A stretch of DNA of 64,000 nt from DATFVJ01 sp963851085 (GTDB lineage Bacteria > Actinomycetota > Actinomycetes > Streptosporangiales > Streptosporangiaceae): the NCBI GenBank assembly GCA_963851085.1, contig CAWKNX010000012.1:1-64000 (forward strand). Reading direction: 5' to 3'. The first letter of the stretch is position 1. Every line of letters begins with the position of its first letter. Positions 22,712-31,212 of this stretch are shown in pieces. A program made the translations under genes and the position numbers. The notes under the pieces were generated by a model. The model did no database searches, was not told where the DNA came from, and saw nothing but the letters and a program-made list of their open reading frames with translations.

Positions 22712-22764
22712 CATGATCGCGGTAACTTTTCGGAAATATTCGCGGAAAAGTTACCGCGATCATG
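22712..22764. repeat. dispersed palindrome, copy B
   Basis: Perfect 20-bp arms CATGATCGCGGTAACTTTTC and its complement flank 13 bases. It lies between the convergent small gene and the encapsulin gene and could end transcription from both sides. The arm core is shared with copies A, C and D. Confidence 0.95.
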
Positions 22765-22778
22765 GAGTGTGCCTTTAT

Positions 22779-24194
22779 TTAGTCGCGTGGCCGGGCGATC
22801 TCGACGTTTTCGAGGACACCGAGCGCGTCGGGGACAAGTATGGCCACAGAGTAATAGGCACTGACGAGGTAGGAGATGATGGCCTTCTCGTCGATTCCCA
22901 TGAATCGCACGGAAAGGCTGGGCTGGAATTCGTCTGGTATGCCGGTCTGGTGCAGGCCGATCACGCCCTGGTTGTCCTCACCCGTGCGCAGCACCAGGAC
23001 GGAGCTCGTGTGCTCGTCGGTGATCGGAATCTTGCTGCAGGGCAGGACCGGTATGCCACGCCAGGCGGGCACCATGTTGCCGTGCACCTCGACGCTGCCT
23101 GGATAGATCCCCCTTCGGTTGCACTCACGGCCGAAGGCGGCGATCGTGCGCGGATGAGCGAGGAAGAACCGTGAATTCCTGCGCCTGCTGAGCAGTTCAT
23201 CGAAGTCGTCGGGGGTGGGCGGGCCGTGGTGGGCGTGCAGCCGCTGGCTGTAGTCAGCGTTGTTGAGCAGCCCGAATTCCTTGTTGTTGATCATTTCGTG
23301 TTCCTGGCGTTCCCGCAGCGCCTCGATCGTGAGCCTGAGCTGCTGCTCCACCTGGCTCATCGGCTCGTTGTACAGATCGGCCACGCGAGTGTGCACCCGC
23401 AGCACCGTCTGCGCGACGCTCAGCTCGTACTCCCGCGGTGAGGCCTCGTAGTCGACGAACGTGCCGGGCAGATCGGGTTCGCCCGCGTGCCCTGCGGCCA
23501 TCGCGATATGTGCCTCACCATGCTTGTTCTGCGGCTTGCGGGTGGCCGCGTGGTAACTCCGAATATGGGCGCGCAGCGCCTGGGAATGGCCGGTCAGTGC
23601 CTGCAACTCCTGGCGCGCGAGCGCGAGCACCGTGCATCCGGTCACGGCCTTGACCGTGAACTCCCACGTGCCGTCAGCCTCCGCGAGGATCTGCTCGCCG
23701 AGGTGGTCTCCTTCCGCCAGCACGCCCAGCACGGTCTCACTGCCGTACTTTCCCGCGCCGAGCTTGTTCACCTTCCCCTGCGCGATCAGGATGATCTGGT
23801 CCGCCGGCTCGCCCGCCTCGGCTATCACCTCGCCACATTCGATTTCGCGCTGTGTGAACCGGTCGGCGAACTCACCGAGAAGCGCGAGGTCGCTAACGGT
23901 ACGCAGGGGAGGCAACTCGCGCAGGCTCGGGGGGATGACCCGGACAGCTGAACCGGTCTTGACGAAACTCACGCGCCCGCGGCCGACAGCGTAGCTGAGC
24001 CGCCTGTTTACCCGGTACGTGCCGCCAGCCACCTGAACCCACGGCAGCATGCGCAGCAGCCAGCGCGAGGTGATTTCCTGCATCTGCGGCACCGACTTGG
24101 TCGTTGTTGCCAAGTTTCGCGCTGCCGCGGTGCCCAGGCTCGCGGGCGGATGCCCATTACTTGCCGCTACGGCAGAATCCGTCTCGACCGACAT
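22779..24194 (-). CDS. family 2B encapsulin shell protein with cNMP-binding-like insertion (EshA type)
   Basis: Self-assembling HK97-fold nanocompartment shell protein, 471 residues, the length of Streptomyces griseus EshA. Residues 36-98 hold the N-terminal arm and P-domain start (MQEITSRWLLRMLPWVQVAG, TYRVNRRLSYAVG). Residues about 100-212 form a Crp/FNR-like cyclic-nucleotide domain (ECGEVIAEAGEPADQIILIA, GVLAEGDHLGEQ). From about 222 the shell fold resumes (PQNKHGEAHIAMAAGH, YELSVAQTVLRVHTRVADLY, FFLAHPRTIAAFGRECNRRG, ending GVLENVEIA). The phosphate cassette lacks the usual Arg-Ser/Thr pair, so nucleotide binding is doubtful. ATG 24194 follows GAGGGGG. Known 2B systems sit next to cargo such as terpene cyclases or polyprenyl transferases; none is visible within the window. 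Confidence 0.93.
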   Translation of the reverse strand: MSVETDSAVAASNGHPPASLGTAAARNLATTTKSVPQMQEITSRWLLRMLPWVQVAGGTYRVNRRLSYAVGRGRVSFVKTGSAVRVIPPSLRELPPLRTVSDLALLGEFADRFTQREIECGEVIAEAGEPADQIILIAQGKVNKLGAGKYGSETVLGVLAEGDHLGEQILAEADGTWEFTVKAVTGCTVLALARQELQALTGHSQALRAHIRSYHAATRKPQNKHGEAHIAMAAGHAGEPDLPGTFVDYEASPREYELSVAQTVLRVHTRVADLYNEPMSQVEQQLRLTIEALRERQEHEMINNKEFGLLNNADYSQRLHAHHGPPTPDDFDELLSRRRNSRFFLAHPRTIAAFGRECNRRGIYPGSVEVHGNMVPAWRGIPVLPCSKIPITDEHTSSVLVLRTGEDNQGVIGLHQTGIPDEFQPSLSVRFMGIDEKAIISYLVSAYYSVAILVPDALGVLENVEIARPRD

Positions 24195-24671
24195 CGACTA
24201 TCCCCCTCTGGTATTTGTCTTTTCCGAGTCCGCATGGCGGCGCGCCCCGAGCTGCCATTGAGCCTTACCGGCGAAGCCCTCAGTCCTGCCATTTCAATGT
24301 GCGGACGGCCCATGACCCTACCCGGTCCGCTTTCTGCTCCGCGCTTCTGCGGCCTGTCTGCACATAAGGGGAGCAATCGCCGCCTTCGCCGGCTGCACCA
24401 GGAACATGCCTGTCCGCACCGCGCGTCCCGCCGGCCTGGGCGCTGCGCGGCAGGGGCGCGGGCGGTGAAGATCGCGGCATCGGGCGTTTCCGCACCTCGG
24501 CCAGGTACTACCCGGCCCGGGCCAGCAGAGATTGATCGCGTCGCCACGTTGACCGCCCTGCCCACGGCGGGTAAGGACAGGCCGAGGACCCTGCAACCTC
24601 GACGTGATAGCTACAATCACGAATGAGTCATCTCAAACCCGGCGTTGGCTGTCCCGGCAAGCGGAGGTAAC
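24195..24671. other. gap upstream of the encapsulin gene
   Basis: About 480 bases between the divergent encapsulin gene and the small membrane protein gene. It must hold both promoters. I see no coding region that looks real. Confidence 0.5.
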
Positions 24672-24869
24672 ATGCACATCGGAACGGCTCTGCTCATCTT
24701 GTGGCTAATCATCGGGGCCTTCGCTGCCGGCCAGCGCCACTACTACACTGACTCTCACCTGGACTGTAATAAAGGGGCCACGATCGCGGTGACGATTGTC
24801 GCGGGCCCACTCCACTACATCGGCGTGAATCCGAAGATCTCGTGTAAAGCACCACAGCCGAGCAAATAA
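24672..24869 (+). CDS. small membrane protein, function unknown
   Basis: A 65-residue protein. It has a hydrophobic N-terminal helix (IGTALLILWLIIGAFAAGQR) and a second apolar stretch (GATIAVTIVAGPLHYIGVNP), with two Cys (DCNKG, ISCKAP). A clear GGAGG site precedes ATG 24672. The two-helix arrangement with flanking Cys looks real, but I know no function. Confidence 0.7.
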   Translation: MHIGTALLILWLIIGAFAAGQRHYYTDSHLDCNKGATIAVTIVAGPLHYIGVNPKISCKAPQPSK

Positions 24870-24945
24870 GAGCCTGCCTGAGATCCCTTGCCCGCGGAAC
24901 GCGATGGCTACCGGTGGGTACGCCGTTGGCAGCGCACGGACGCTT

Positions 24946-25090
24946 CCGATCCGCCCGGCCCGGTCCGCCGGGCCAGTTCCGATCCGCCCGGCCCGGTCCG
25001 CCGGGCCAGTCCGATCCGCCCGGCCCGGTCCGCCGGGCCAGTTCCGATCCGCCCGGCCCGGTCCGCCGGGCCAGTTCCGATCCGCCCCGG
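24946..25090 (+). repeat. 33-bp tandem repeat
   Basis: CCGATCCGCCCGGCCCGGTC recurs at 24946, 24979, 25011, 25044 and 25077 with period 33 (one unit is a base short). It lies between the small membrane protein gene and DUF4239. There are no unique spacers, so it is not a CRISPR array. Confidence 0.95.
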
Positions 25091-25174
25091 CAAGATCCGA
25101 TCCGCCCAAGGGCCGCGCCGGGCCCGCGACCGCGGGCCCGGCGTCAGGGTTCCCGCCGCCTTGCGCCCATGCGG

Positions 25175-25933
25175 TCAGCGCGGCGCAGGGAGACGGGTGA
25201 GGAACACCTCGAACGCCTCTGGGCCGATGCGGACCGAACCGGCGAAAGGGTACTCCATATCCCTGATCAAGAGGAGTGAAATCGTGATCAAGGCCGCGAG
25301 CATCGCGACCATCCCGATGTGCGCGGTCTTGTTCTGGAGCCCGAAGAACAGGCAGAAGCCAACCGTCATCACGGCACCGATGATGAGCGCCGCCCACAGC
25401 AGTGGCGGTATCACTTCCCCGATGGCGTCCAGTCGGTCCCTCCGCGCCGTGGAGAAGTCGTTCACGCTGGTCAGCGCCTCGGCGTAGAGAGCTTGCTGCT
25501 GGGCAGAACGTGGCCTGAAGCCAAACACGTCATCGCGGATCCCGTAGACGAGGCGCGTTGCCTCCGGGCTGCTCTCACGTTTGGCCATCAGCGGCCATTC
25601 CCTGTCGACGACAGTGTGCGCATATCTCAAGGCCAGGTTCTCGATGGCCGCTCCCGCCGGCAAGGGAAGACTGCGCGATATCCAGTAGATGTTGGCGAGC
25701 TGATTGGCCTCGCTGTACGTCGTGTCGCGCGCGGTGTTGAGATTTTCCCAGACAACAATGACCACGAACGCAAGCAACACGGCGTAAAGCACGCCGACCG
25801 CCGCGAAGATAAAGCCTGCGACGTCATTGTGCTCCTGCCGGTTCTTGTGTGGCCAGTACACCTGCACGAAATGGACGCTCACGGCGGCCACGAGGAGGGC
25901 ACAGAGAATAATCGCGAGGTCGACGAGGCTCAT
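25175..25933 (-). CDS. DUF4239 membrane protein (bestrophin-like)
   Basis: A 252-residue membrane protein. Four apolar helices are visible: LAIILCALLVAAVSVHFVQV near the N-terminus, GFIFAAVGVLYAVLLAFVVI, then PLLWAALIIGAVMTVGFCLF and HIGMVAMLAALITISLLLI near the C-terminus. A soluble stretch with TYSEANQLANIYWISRSLPL, typical of DUF4239, lies between them. The family is distantly related to bestrophin channels, but its transport activity is unproven. It starts at ATG 25933 and is not clearly linked to its neighbours. Confidence 0.85.
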   Translation of the reverse strand: MSLVDLAIILCALLVAAVSVHFVQVYWPHKNRQEHNDVAGFIFAAVGVLYAVLLAFVVIVVWENLNTARDTTYSEANQLANIYWISRSLPLPAGAAIENLALRYAHTVVDREWPLMAKRESSPEATRLVYGIRDDVFGFRPRSAQQQALYAEALTSVNDFSTARRDRLDAIGEVIPPLLWAALIIGAVMTVGFCLFFGLQNKTAHIGMVAMLAALITISLLLIRDMEYPFAGSVRIGPEAFEVFLTRLPAPR

Positions 25934-26104
25934 CGGATCTCCAGGGACTGCGGACGGCTCTGGTGGCTCCAGTTACCCATTAGGTAACTATGCGTACCGG
26001 ACCATACACGCTTGGCGTTATCCATTGGCTGGACGCGCCAGCCGTTTCTGCCGCCCGGCCGCTGAGCGTGCGGATCGGGCCCGATCCCACCCCGGTCGGC
26101 TGCA

Positions 26105-27301
26105 TCACCTCGGGCTTACCTGTGCCCGGGCTGAACGCGCGTCGAGCACCGCGACCGCCACCACCACCGCAGCGCTGGATGCGCTGAGCGCGAGCGCAGA
26201 AACGTGGGGCGCGAGCAGCCCAAGCAGGCCAAGCACGGCCAGCGCGCCGATCCGTGGCCAGGAGACCCGGCGCCAGATGGTGGCCTTGAAGGCGACATGC
26301 CCGGCGATGAAAAGCGCGATGCCGCCCAGGATCATCCAGGCGGCCGATGTCGCGGCGCGAATCCCTGGATCGGACAGCACGACCTCATCCCCCGCGGCGG
26401 TGACGATGATCCCGGCGACCATGATCGGGTGAATGAAATGGTAGGCCGAGCGGCCCAGGCGGCCCGGGTCGGCCGAGCCCGCGATGACGTGCGCGGCGTC
26501 ATCGGCACTGCGGTCAAAGTACAGCCACCACAATCCTCCGCTGCCGATGACCGCGGTCAGGAACGCGAGCACGTCTGCTCCCGTGACGGCGGTCTTGGCC
26601 GCCAGGGTGGCGCCGATCACCACGATCGACTCCCCGAGCGCGATGAGGATGAACCCCTGGCACCGCTCCGCGAAGTGCGCGCCCTCGATCGTCCACTCCT
26701 CGGTGCTCGACCGGCCGAGCCCCGGGGTGTAGAAACCTACGGCGCCGCCGAGCAGGTCGATTCCCACCGCGCCGACCCACAGCAGCTCACGCGCGTGGCC
26801 GCCGGTGAGCCCGCCCGCAACGGCCAGGGCGCCGCTGACGACGCACCAGGACAAGATGCGCTGGAAATTGCGCTCCAGCGGCTGGCCACGCAGCGCCGCT
26901 GCCGCGAAGATGCTGCGGCCTATCTGCATGACCGCGTAAGCGGCTCCCACCACGAGCCCACGGGCGCCGAACGCGCCAGGCACCGAGGCCGACATGACCA
27001 GGCTCGCGAGCGCGAGGCCCAGCAGCAGCAACCGGACGGCGATGCGCTCCGGATCTAGCCAGTTGGTGACCCAGGTGGTGTAGACCCAGACCAGCCAGAT
27101 CATGGTCAGCAGCAGCGCCGCCTGGAGCGCGCCCGTGATCGTCGCGTGGCCAAGCAGAAAATGCGACAGCTGGGTGACCGCGAAGACGTAGACCAGATCG
27201 AAGAACAGCTCGACATTCGTGACGCGCTCGGAACCGGCCCGGCCGCGCATCAGGTTCACCGGGCCGCGGGCCTGATTCGGCCGGCTGGACGCGCCGGTCA
27301 C
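26105..27301 (-). CDS. low-temperature requirement A (LtrA) family membrane protein
   Basis: About 398 residues with some ten transmembrane helices. The family signature VTNVELFFDLVYVFAVTQLS is near the N-terminus, followed by WVYTTWVTNWLDPER, EGAHFAERCQGFILIALGES and WWLYFDRSADDAAH. The proposed GTG 27301 lies 14 bases after the stop of the preceding gene, but no good ribosome site is visible; an internal start at VNLMRG is possible. LtrA was named from a cold-sensitive Listeria mutant; its biochemical role is not known. Confidence 0.88.
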   Translation of the reverse strand: MTGASSRPNQARGPVNLMRGRAGSERVTNVELFFDLVYVFAVTQLSHFLLGHATITGALQAALLLTMIWLVWVYTTWVTNWLDPERIAVRLLLLGLALASLVMSASVPGAFGARGLVVGAAYAVMQIGRSIFAAAALRGQPLERNFQRILSWCVVSGALAVAGGLTGGHARELLWVGAVGIDLLGGAVGFYTPGLGRSSTEEWTIEGAHFAERCQGFILIALGESIVVIGATLAAKTAVTGADVLAFLTAVIGSGGLWWLYFDRSADDAAHVIAGSADPGRLGRSAYHFIHPIMVAGIIVTAAGDEVVLSDPGIRAATSAAWMILGGIALFIAGHVAFKATIWRRVSWPRIGALAVLGLLGLLAPHVSALALSASSAAVVVAVAVLDARSARAQVSPR

Positions 27302-27314
27302 CTGAGGAGGCCGG

Positions 27315-27773
27315 TCACCGGAGGAGGTACACGTCGGTCTCGAGCTGTGCGGGGTCGTCGTGCCAGTCCCCGTAGACCTCCCAACGCGGCCCGGCCAATG
27401 GCAGGCCATGGGCGGCACACCACCGCGCAACTGCGTCGTGAGCTGCGCCAAGCCCTTCGTATGGACCACGGTGAACGGTCCTGGCGACCCGCCCGGCAGG
27501 CAGGTGCGACCTGATCACCGGGCCGCCCGGCGGGCAGGGGCTGACAAGTTCCACACCGACCTCGACACGGGGCACCTGATCTTTATAGAACATCACGTTA
27601 GGGCCCTGCCTGGCCGCACCGTGCTCGCGGAGGTGCGCGTAGACCTGGTCAAGCAGGCGCTGCCACAGCGCGGGGAATTCCTCCCACGTCGTCGTGGCCG
27701 CGATCACGGCCGTCGGACGCTGCGCAACCGCCATGACCGTAACCGTCTGCGCTCGAGGCTCGTCCGCATTCAC
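27315..27773 (-). CDS. GyrI-like/AraC effector-binding-domain protein
   Basis: A 152-residue stand-alone effector-binding domain (SRPBCC-like GyrI fold). Conserved elements are TVMAVAQRPTAVIAATTTWE, VEVGVELVSPCPPGGPVIRS, the GPYEGLGAAHDAVARWC motif and the end WEVYGDWHDDPAQLETDVYL. Such proteins bind small molecules or, as SbmC/GyrI, gyrase. It precedes the LtrA gene by 14 bp and is probably co-transcribed. The ligand is unknown. Confidence 0.85.
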   Translation of the reverse strand: MNADEPRAQTVTVMAVAQRPTAVIAATTTWEEFPALWQRLLDQVYAHLREHGAARQGPNVMFYKDQVPRVEVGVELVSPCPPGGPVIRSHLPAGRVARTVHRGPYEGLGAAHDAVARWCAAHGLPLAGPRWEVYGDWHDDPAQLETDVYLLR

Positions 27774-27835
27774 GCGGTGAGTCTGTCACGACGAACGGCC
27801 AGGCAGCGCACTGCGGTCAGGGCGGCACACTCCGG

Positions 27836-27979
27836 TCAGGGCAGGCCGTGTGATTTGGCGCAGTCCAGCCACGACACGAGGTAGTTGATCATGTCCTGAG
27901 ACCAGAAGTTGCCGCCGCCAATCCAGCCGGGCGCGCCCCAGGCAAGCCCGTAGAGCCGCTGACCATCTGCCACGCATGC
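27836..27979 (-). pseudogene. fragment of a GH59 galactocerebrosidase-like gene
   Basis: The frame reads YGLAWGAPGWIGGGNFWSQD then MINYLVSWLDCAKSHGL and stops. This matches the N-terminal catalytic barrel of glycoside hydrolase family 59. Only about 45 of more than 600 residues remain, with no start codon. Confidence 0.7.
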
Positions 27980-28367
27980 CAGGGGTGACCGGCTCCACGC
28001 CCTGAAGTGAATGGACCTGATCGGCAGGCGATCGAAAATGTGAGAAGCTGTCAGCATTGGTGCACAGCACCGGAGCCTCGTCAATACTCCAACACGGACA
28101 GTCACCCCTGGCCGCGCGTCTTCACGCCTCACCGGTCACGCAGCCCACCAGGTGGCGTCGTATCGGCAGAAACTTCCATCGCGGCCATGGCACGCGGGCG
28201 CGTGACGGGTGACGCGCCGCGGCAGCCGTTCAGGATCAATCCGGACACCCGCGATACCGGCGGGCACCCGACCTGCAGCGCAGCTCTGCCGTTCGCCGAT
28301 GAATTCCCGGTCCCCGCTTCGTCGGATGGTTGAGTGCCGGGCAGAATAAATCCACCAGGAGGTCAGG
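27980..28367. other. gap between GH59 remnant and DUF899 gene
   Basis: About 390 bases with no gene that I recognise. The GH59 remnant points away from it. Confidence 0.4.
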
Positions 28368-29117
28368 ATGAGTCTTCCGCAGGTCGTGTCGCGGCAGGAG
28401 TGGCTGGTCGCCCGCAAGGAGTTGCTGGCCAGGGAGAAAGAGCTCACCCGGCGGCGAGACGCGCTGAACGCCGACCGCCGCAGGCTGCCGATGGTGCGGA
28501 TCGACAAGGACTACGTCTTCGAGGGCCCGGATGGCGCCGTGAGCCTGCCCGGCCTGTTCGACGGCCGCCGCCAGCTCATCGTCCAGCACTTCATGTTCAA
28601 CCCGAGCTGGGACGAGGGCTGCCCGAGTTGCTCCGCTTCCGCAGACGAGCTGTCGGCGGGCCTCCTGGCGCACCTGCGTGCGCGTGACACCTCCTTCGCC
28701 GCCGTCTCCCGTGCGCCGCTGGCCAAGATCGAGGCGTTCAAGGCGCGCAAGGGATGGGCCTTCCCCTGGTACTCCTCACACGGCAGTGACTTCAACTACG
28801 ACTTCCACGTCACGCTGGACGAGTCCGTCGCCCCGGTCGAGTACAACTACCGGACCGCGGCGGAACTGGAGGAGGCGGGCATGGGCTGGCTGACCAAGGC
28901 CAGCGAGCAACCGTCCGAGCAGCCCGGCTACAGCTTCTTCCTGCGCGAGAGGGACAGCGTCTTCCACACGTACTCGACGTACGCACGCGGCGCCGAGATG
29001 CTCGGCGGCTCGTACTACATCCTCGATCTGACCGCGCTCGGCAGGCAGGAGGACTGGGAGGAGCCCAAGGGGCGTGCCGCCAAACCTCACGGTGCGGTGC
29101 CCGACTTCTCGCAGTGA
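28368..29117 (+). CDS. DUF899 thioredoxin-like protein
   Basis: A 249-residue cytoplasmic protein of the DUF899 family, related to peroxiredoxin/thioredoxin folds. It shows the family blocks VSRQEWLVARKELLAREKEL, QLIVQHFMFNPSWDEGCPSC with a CxxC-type pair, RKGWAFPWYSSHGSDFNYDF, and VFHTYSTYARGAEMLGGSYY. ATG 28368 follows an AGGAGG site (CACCAGGAGGTCAGG). It converges on the acyl-CoA ligase gene. The reaction is not established for the family. Confidence 0.9.
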   Translation: MSLPQVVSRQEWLVARKELLAREKELTRRRDALNADRRRLPMVRIDKDYVFEGPDGAVSLPGLFDGRRQLIVQHFMFNPSWDEGCPSCSASADELSAGLLAHLRARDTSFAAVSRAPLAKIEAFKARKGWAFPWYSSHGSDFNYDFHVTLDESVAPVEYNYRTAAELEEAGMGWLTKASEQPSEQPGYSFFLRERDSVFHTYSTYARGAEMLGGSYYILDLTALGRQEDWEEPKGRAAKPHGAVPDFSQ

Positions 29118-29138
29118 CGGCCCAGACAGCCCGGGGCT

Positions 29139-30713
29139 CTACTGGCGGGCGAGGTTCGGGCTGCCGGAGCGCAGGACGTACTTCTGTATCTTGCCCGTGG
29201 CGGTTTTCGGCAGCTCGTCCACGAAGCTCACCCCGTGCGGAGCCTTGAAGTGCGCCAGCCGGTCACGGACGAAGGCGATCATCTCCTGTTCGCTCGGCTG
29301 TGCGCCGCCGTCGCGCAGCACCACGTACGCGTGCGGCGCCTCGCCCCACTTTTCGTGGGGCAATCCGACGATCGCGACCTCCGCTACGGCCGGGTGGCGC
29401 AGCAGCACGCCCTCGACCTCCACTGAGGAGATGTTCTCGCCGCCGCTGATGATCACGTCCTTGATCCGGTCGCGGATCTCGACGTAGCAGTCGGGGTGGA
29501 CCACTGCCGCGTCGCCCGAGTGGAACCAGCCACCACGCATCGCGCGCTGGGTCGCCTCAGGGTCGTGGTAGTAGCCGTCCATGACGACGTTCCCCCGGAC
29601 CACGATCTCGCCCATCGTCTGGCCGTCGGCGGGAACCTCACGCCCGGCCTCGTCCACCACCCGCAGCTCACCCGAGATGAGCAGTTCGACACCCTGCCGC
29701 GCCTTCACCACGGCACGCTCGGCGAGTGTAAGCGCGTCGTGCTCGGGCAGCGGGGCGCAGACGGTGATGAACGGGGCCGTCTCGGTCAGCCCGTAAACCT
29801 GGGTCACGTCCCAGCCGAACTCTCCCTCCATCCGCTCTATGGTGGCCGGTGCCGGCGCCGCCCCCGCCGTCACCACGTGCACGCCGGCGGGCACCTCGCC
29901 CCGTGCCTCCGGTGCGGCATTCGCCAGTGAGATCAACACCGTGGGCGCGGCGCACAGCCAGCTCACCTGTTCTGTCCGGATCAGCCCGAACACCGCCGCG
30001 GGTTCGACCTTGCGCAGGCAGACGTGAACGCCCGCCGCCGCAGTCACCGTCCAGGTGTAGGTCCAGCCGTTCGCGTGGAACATCGGCAGCGTCCACAGGT
30101 AGCGCTGCCCGACCCCGATCGGCAGGTGCAGCAGGGTAGCGATCGAGTTGATCGCCGCGTTGCGATGGGTGATCATGACGCCTTTGGGGCGGGCGGTGGT
30201 ACCGCTGGTGTAGTTGATCGTGAGCAGGTCACGTTCGCCGGGCTCGGGCCCATGGAAGCCAGGTGCCGCCGCGGCCACCGCGGCCTCGTAGTCGATCCAG
30301 CCGTCACGCGCGCCCTCGAATGCCACGAAATGGCGCACCCGCGGCATCTGGTCCCTGACCGCGTCCACCGCGTCCAGGTAGTCACTGTCGACGCAGACGA
30401 CGGTGGAGCCCGAGTGATTCACGATGTAGACGAAGTCGTCGGCGGTGAGCCGGTAGTTGACCGGCACGAGCACCGCGCCGGCCTGCGGCACAGCGTAGAA
30501 GGCCTCCAGTTGCGCATGGGTATTGGGCGCGATGGTAGCCACCCGGTCCCCCCGCTCGACACCCATGCCTGCGAGCGCCGACGCCCACCGGTCGCAGCGG
30601 TCGAGGAACTGTTCGTACGTGAGCCGCAGGTCGCCGTCGACCACCGCCTCCCGGTGGCCATGCAGGTGGCGGGTGCGGCGGGCGAAGTCGAGGGGGGTAA
30701 GCGGCACTTCCAT
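29139..30713 (-). CDS. AMP-forming acyl-CoA ligase (long-chain fatty-acid type)
   Basis: Activates a carboxylic acid to the acyl-CoA through an acyl-adenylate. The 524-residue protein has the ATP-binding motif YTSGTTARPKGVMITHRN, YGLTETAPFITV, GWFHSGDAAVVHPDCYVEIR, RIKDVIISGGENISSVEVE, and the C-terminal Lys in LPKTATGKIQKYVLR. It belongs to the medium/long-chain group common in actinobacterial lipid metabolism. ATG 30713 gives MEVPLTPLDFARR, as usual for the family. No partner gene identifies the acid. Confidence 0.92.
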   Translation of the reverse strand: MEVPLTPLDFARRTRHLHGHREAVVDGDLRLTYEQFLDRCDRWASALAGMGVERGDRVATIAPNTHAQLEAFYAVPQAGAVLVPVNYRLTADDFVYIVNHSGSTVVCVDSDYLDAVDAVRDQMPRVRHFVAFEGARDGWIDYEAAVAAAAPGFHGPEPGERDLLTINYTSGTTARPKGVMITHRNAAINSIATLLHLPIGVGQRYLWTLPMFHANGWTYTWTVTAAAGVHVCLRKVEPAAVFGLIRTEQVSWLCAAPTVLISLANAAPEARGEVPAGVHVVTAGAAPAPATIERMEGEFGWDVTQVYGLTETAPFITVCAPLPEHDALTLAERAVVKARQGVELLISGELRVVDEAGREVPADGQTMGEIVVRGNVVMDGYYHDPEATQRAMRGGWFHSGDAAVVHPDCYVEIRDRIKDVIISGGENISSVEVEGVLLRHPAVAEVAIVGLPHEKWGEAPHAYVVLRDGGAQPSEQEMIAFVRDRLAHFKAPHGVSFVDELPKTATGKIQKYVLRSGSPNLARQ

Positions 30714-30907
30714 GACAGACCTCTGCGCAGTGGGTGAGTGACCGGCCCCCTGCCGAACGGCCGGCATGACCGAACGGTATTACCTTCCGGGCATTTTCAC
30801 GAGCACGCGCCCGCCCTGCCACCAGCCCCGCGGGCGGGAGCCGCTTCCTGACTGCGTAGATGCAGGTACGTCATCATGCACACTGGCGGATGAGCATCCC
30901 GGACCCG

Positions 30908-31045
30908 CCTGGCACCCCGGCCCCACCTGGCACCTGGCCCCACCTGGCATCCTGGCCCTACCTGGCATCCTGGCCCCACCTGGCACTCCGGCCCTACCTG
31001 GCACGCAGAGCGCGGGACGGCAGAGCGCGGGACGGCAGAGCGCAG
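30908..31045. repeat. 18-bp and 15-bp tandem arrays
   Basis: Five imperfect copies of CCTGGCATCCTGGCCCCA (period 17-18) span about 30908-31000. They are followed directly by two and a half copies of CAGAGCGCGGGACGG (period 15, about 31006-31045). The arrays fill the space between the ligase gene and the nitrilase-like gene; no gene is seen in 30714-31212. Confidence 0.9.
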
Positions 31046-31212
31046 CCGGGGGTTCCGCGTCACGGCTGGGCCGCGCGCCGCTGGTGCGGGCGAGCATGAA
31101 CCGCCGCGCGAAAGGGACGGACAGCACGCACAGCCGTTAGGTAGAAAAAGGGCGTCACATGATGCGCGAGCCGACCCGAAGCGGAGGCTGCGCCGATCGG
31201 AGGGACCACATC

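Noticed and set aside
22712..22764. The palindrome family as ordinary intrinsic terminators
   Set aside because: There is no T-run, the arm sequence is shared between loci, and copy A lies between co-directional ribosomal genes; a repeat family explains this better, though termination activity is possible.
24946..25090. CRISPR array
   Set aside because: The 33-bp units are directly joined without unique spacers, and no cas genes are present.
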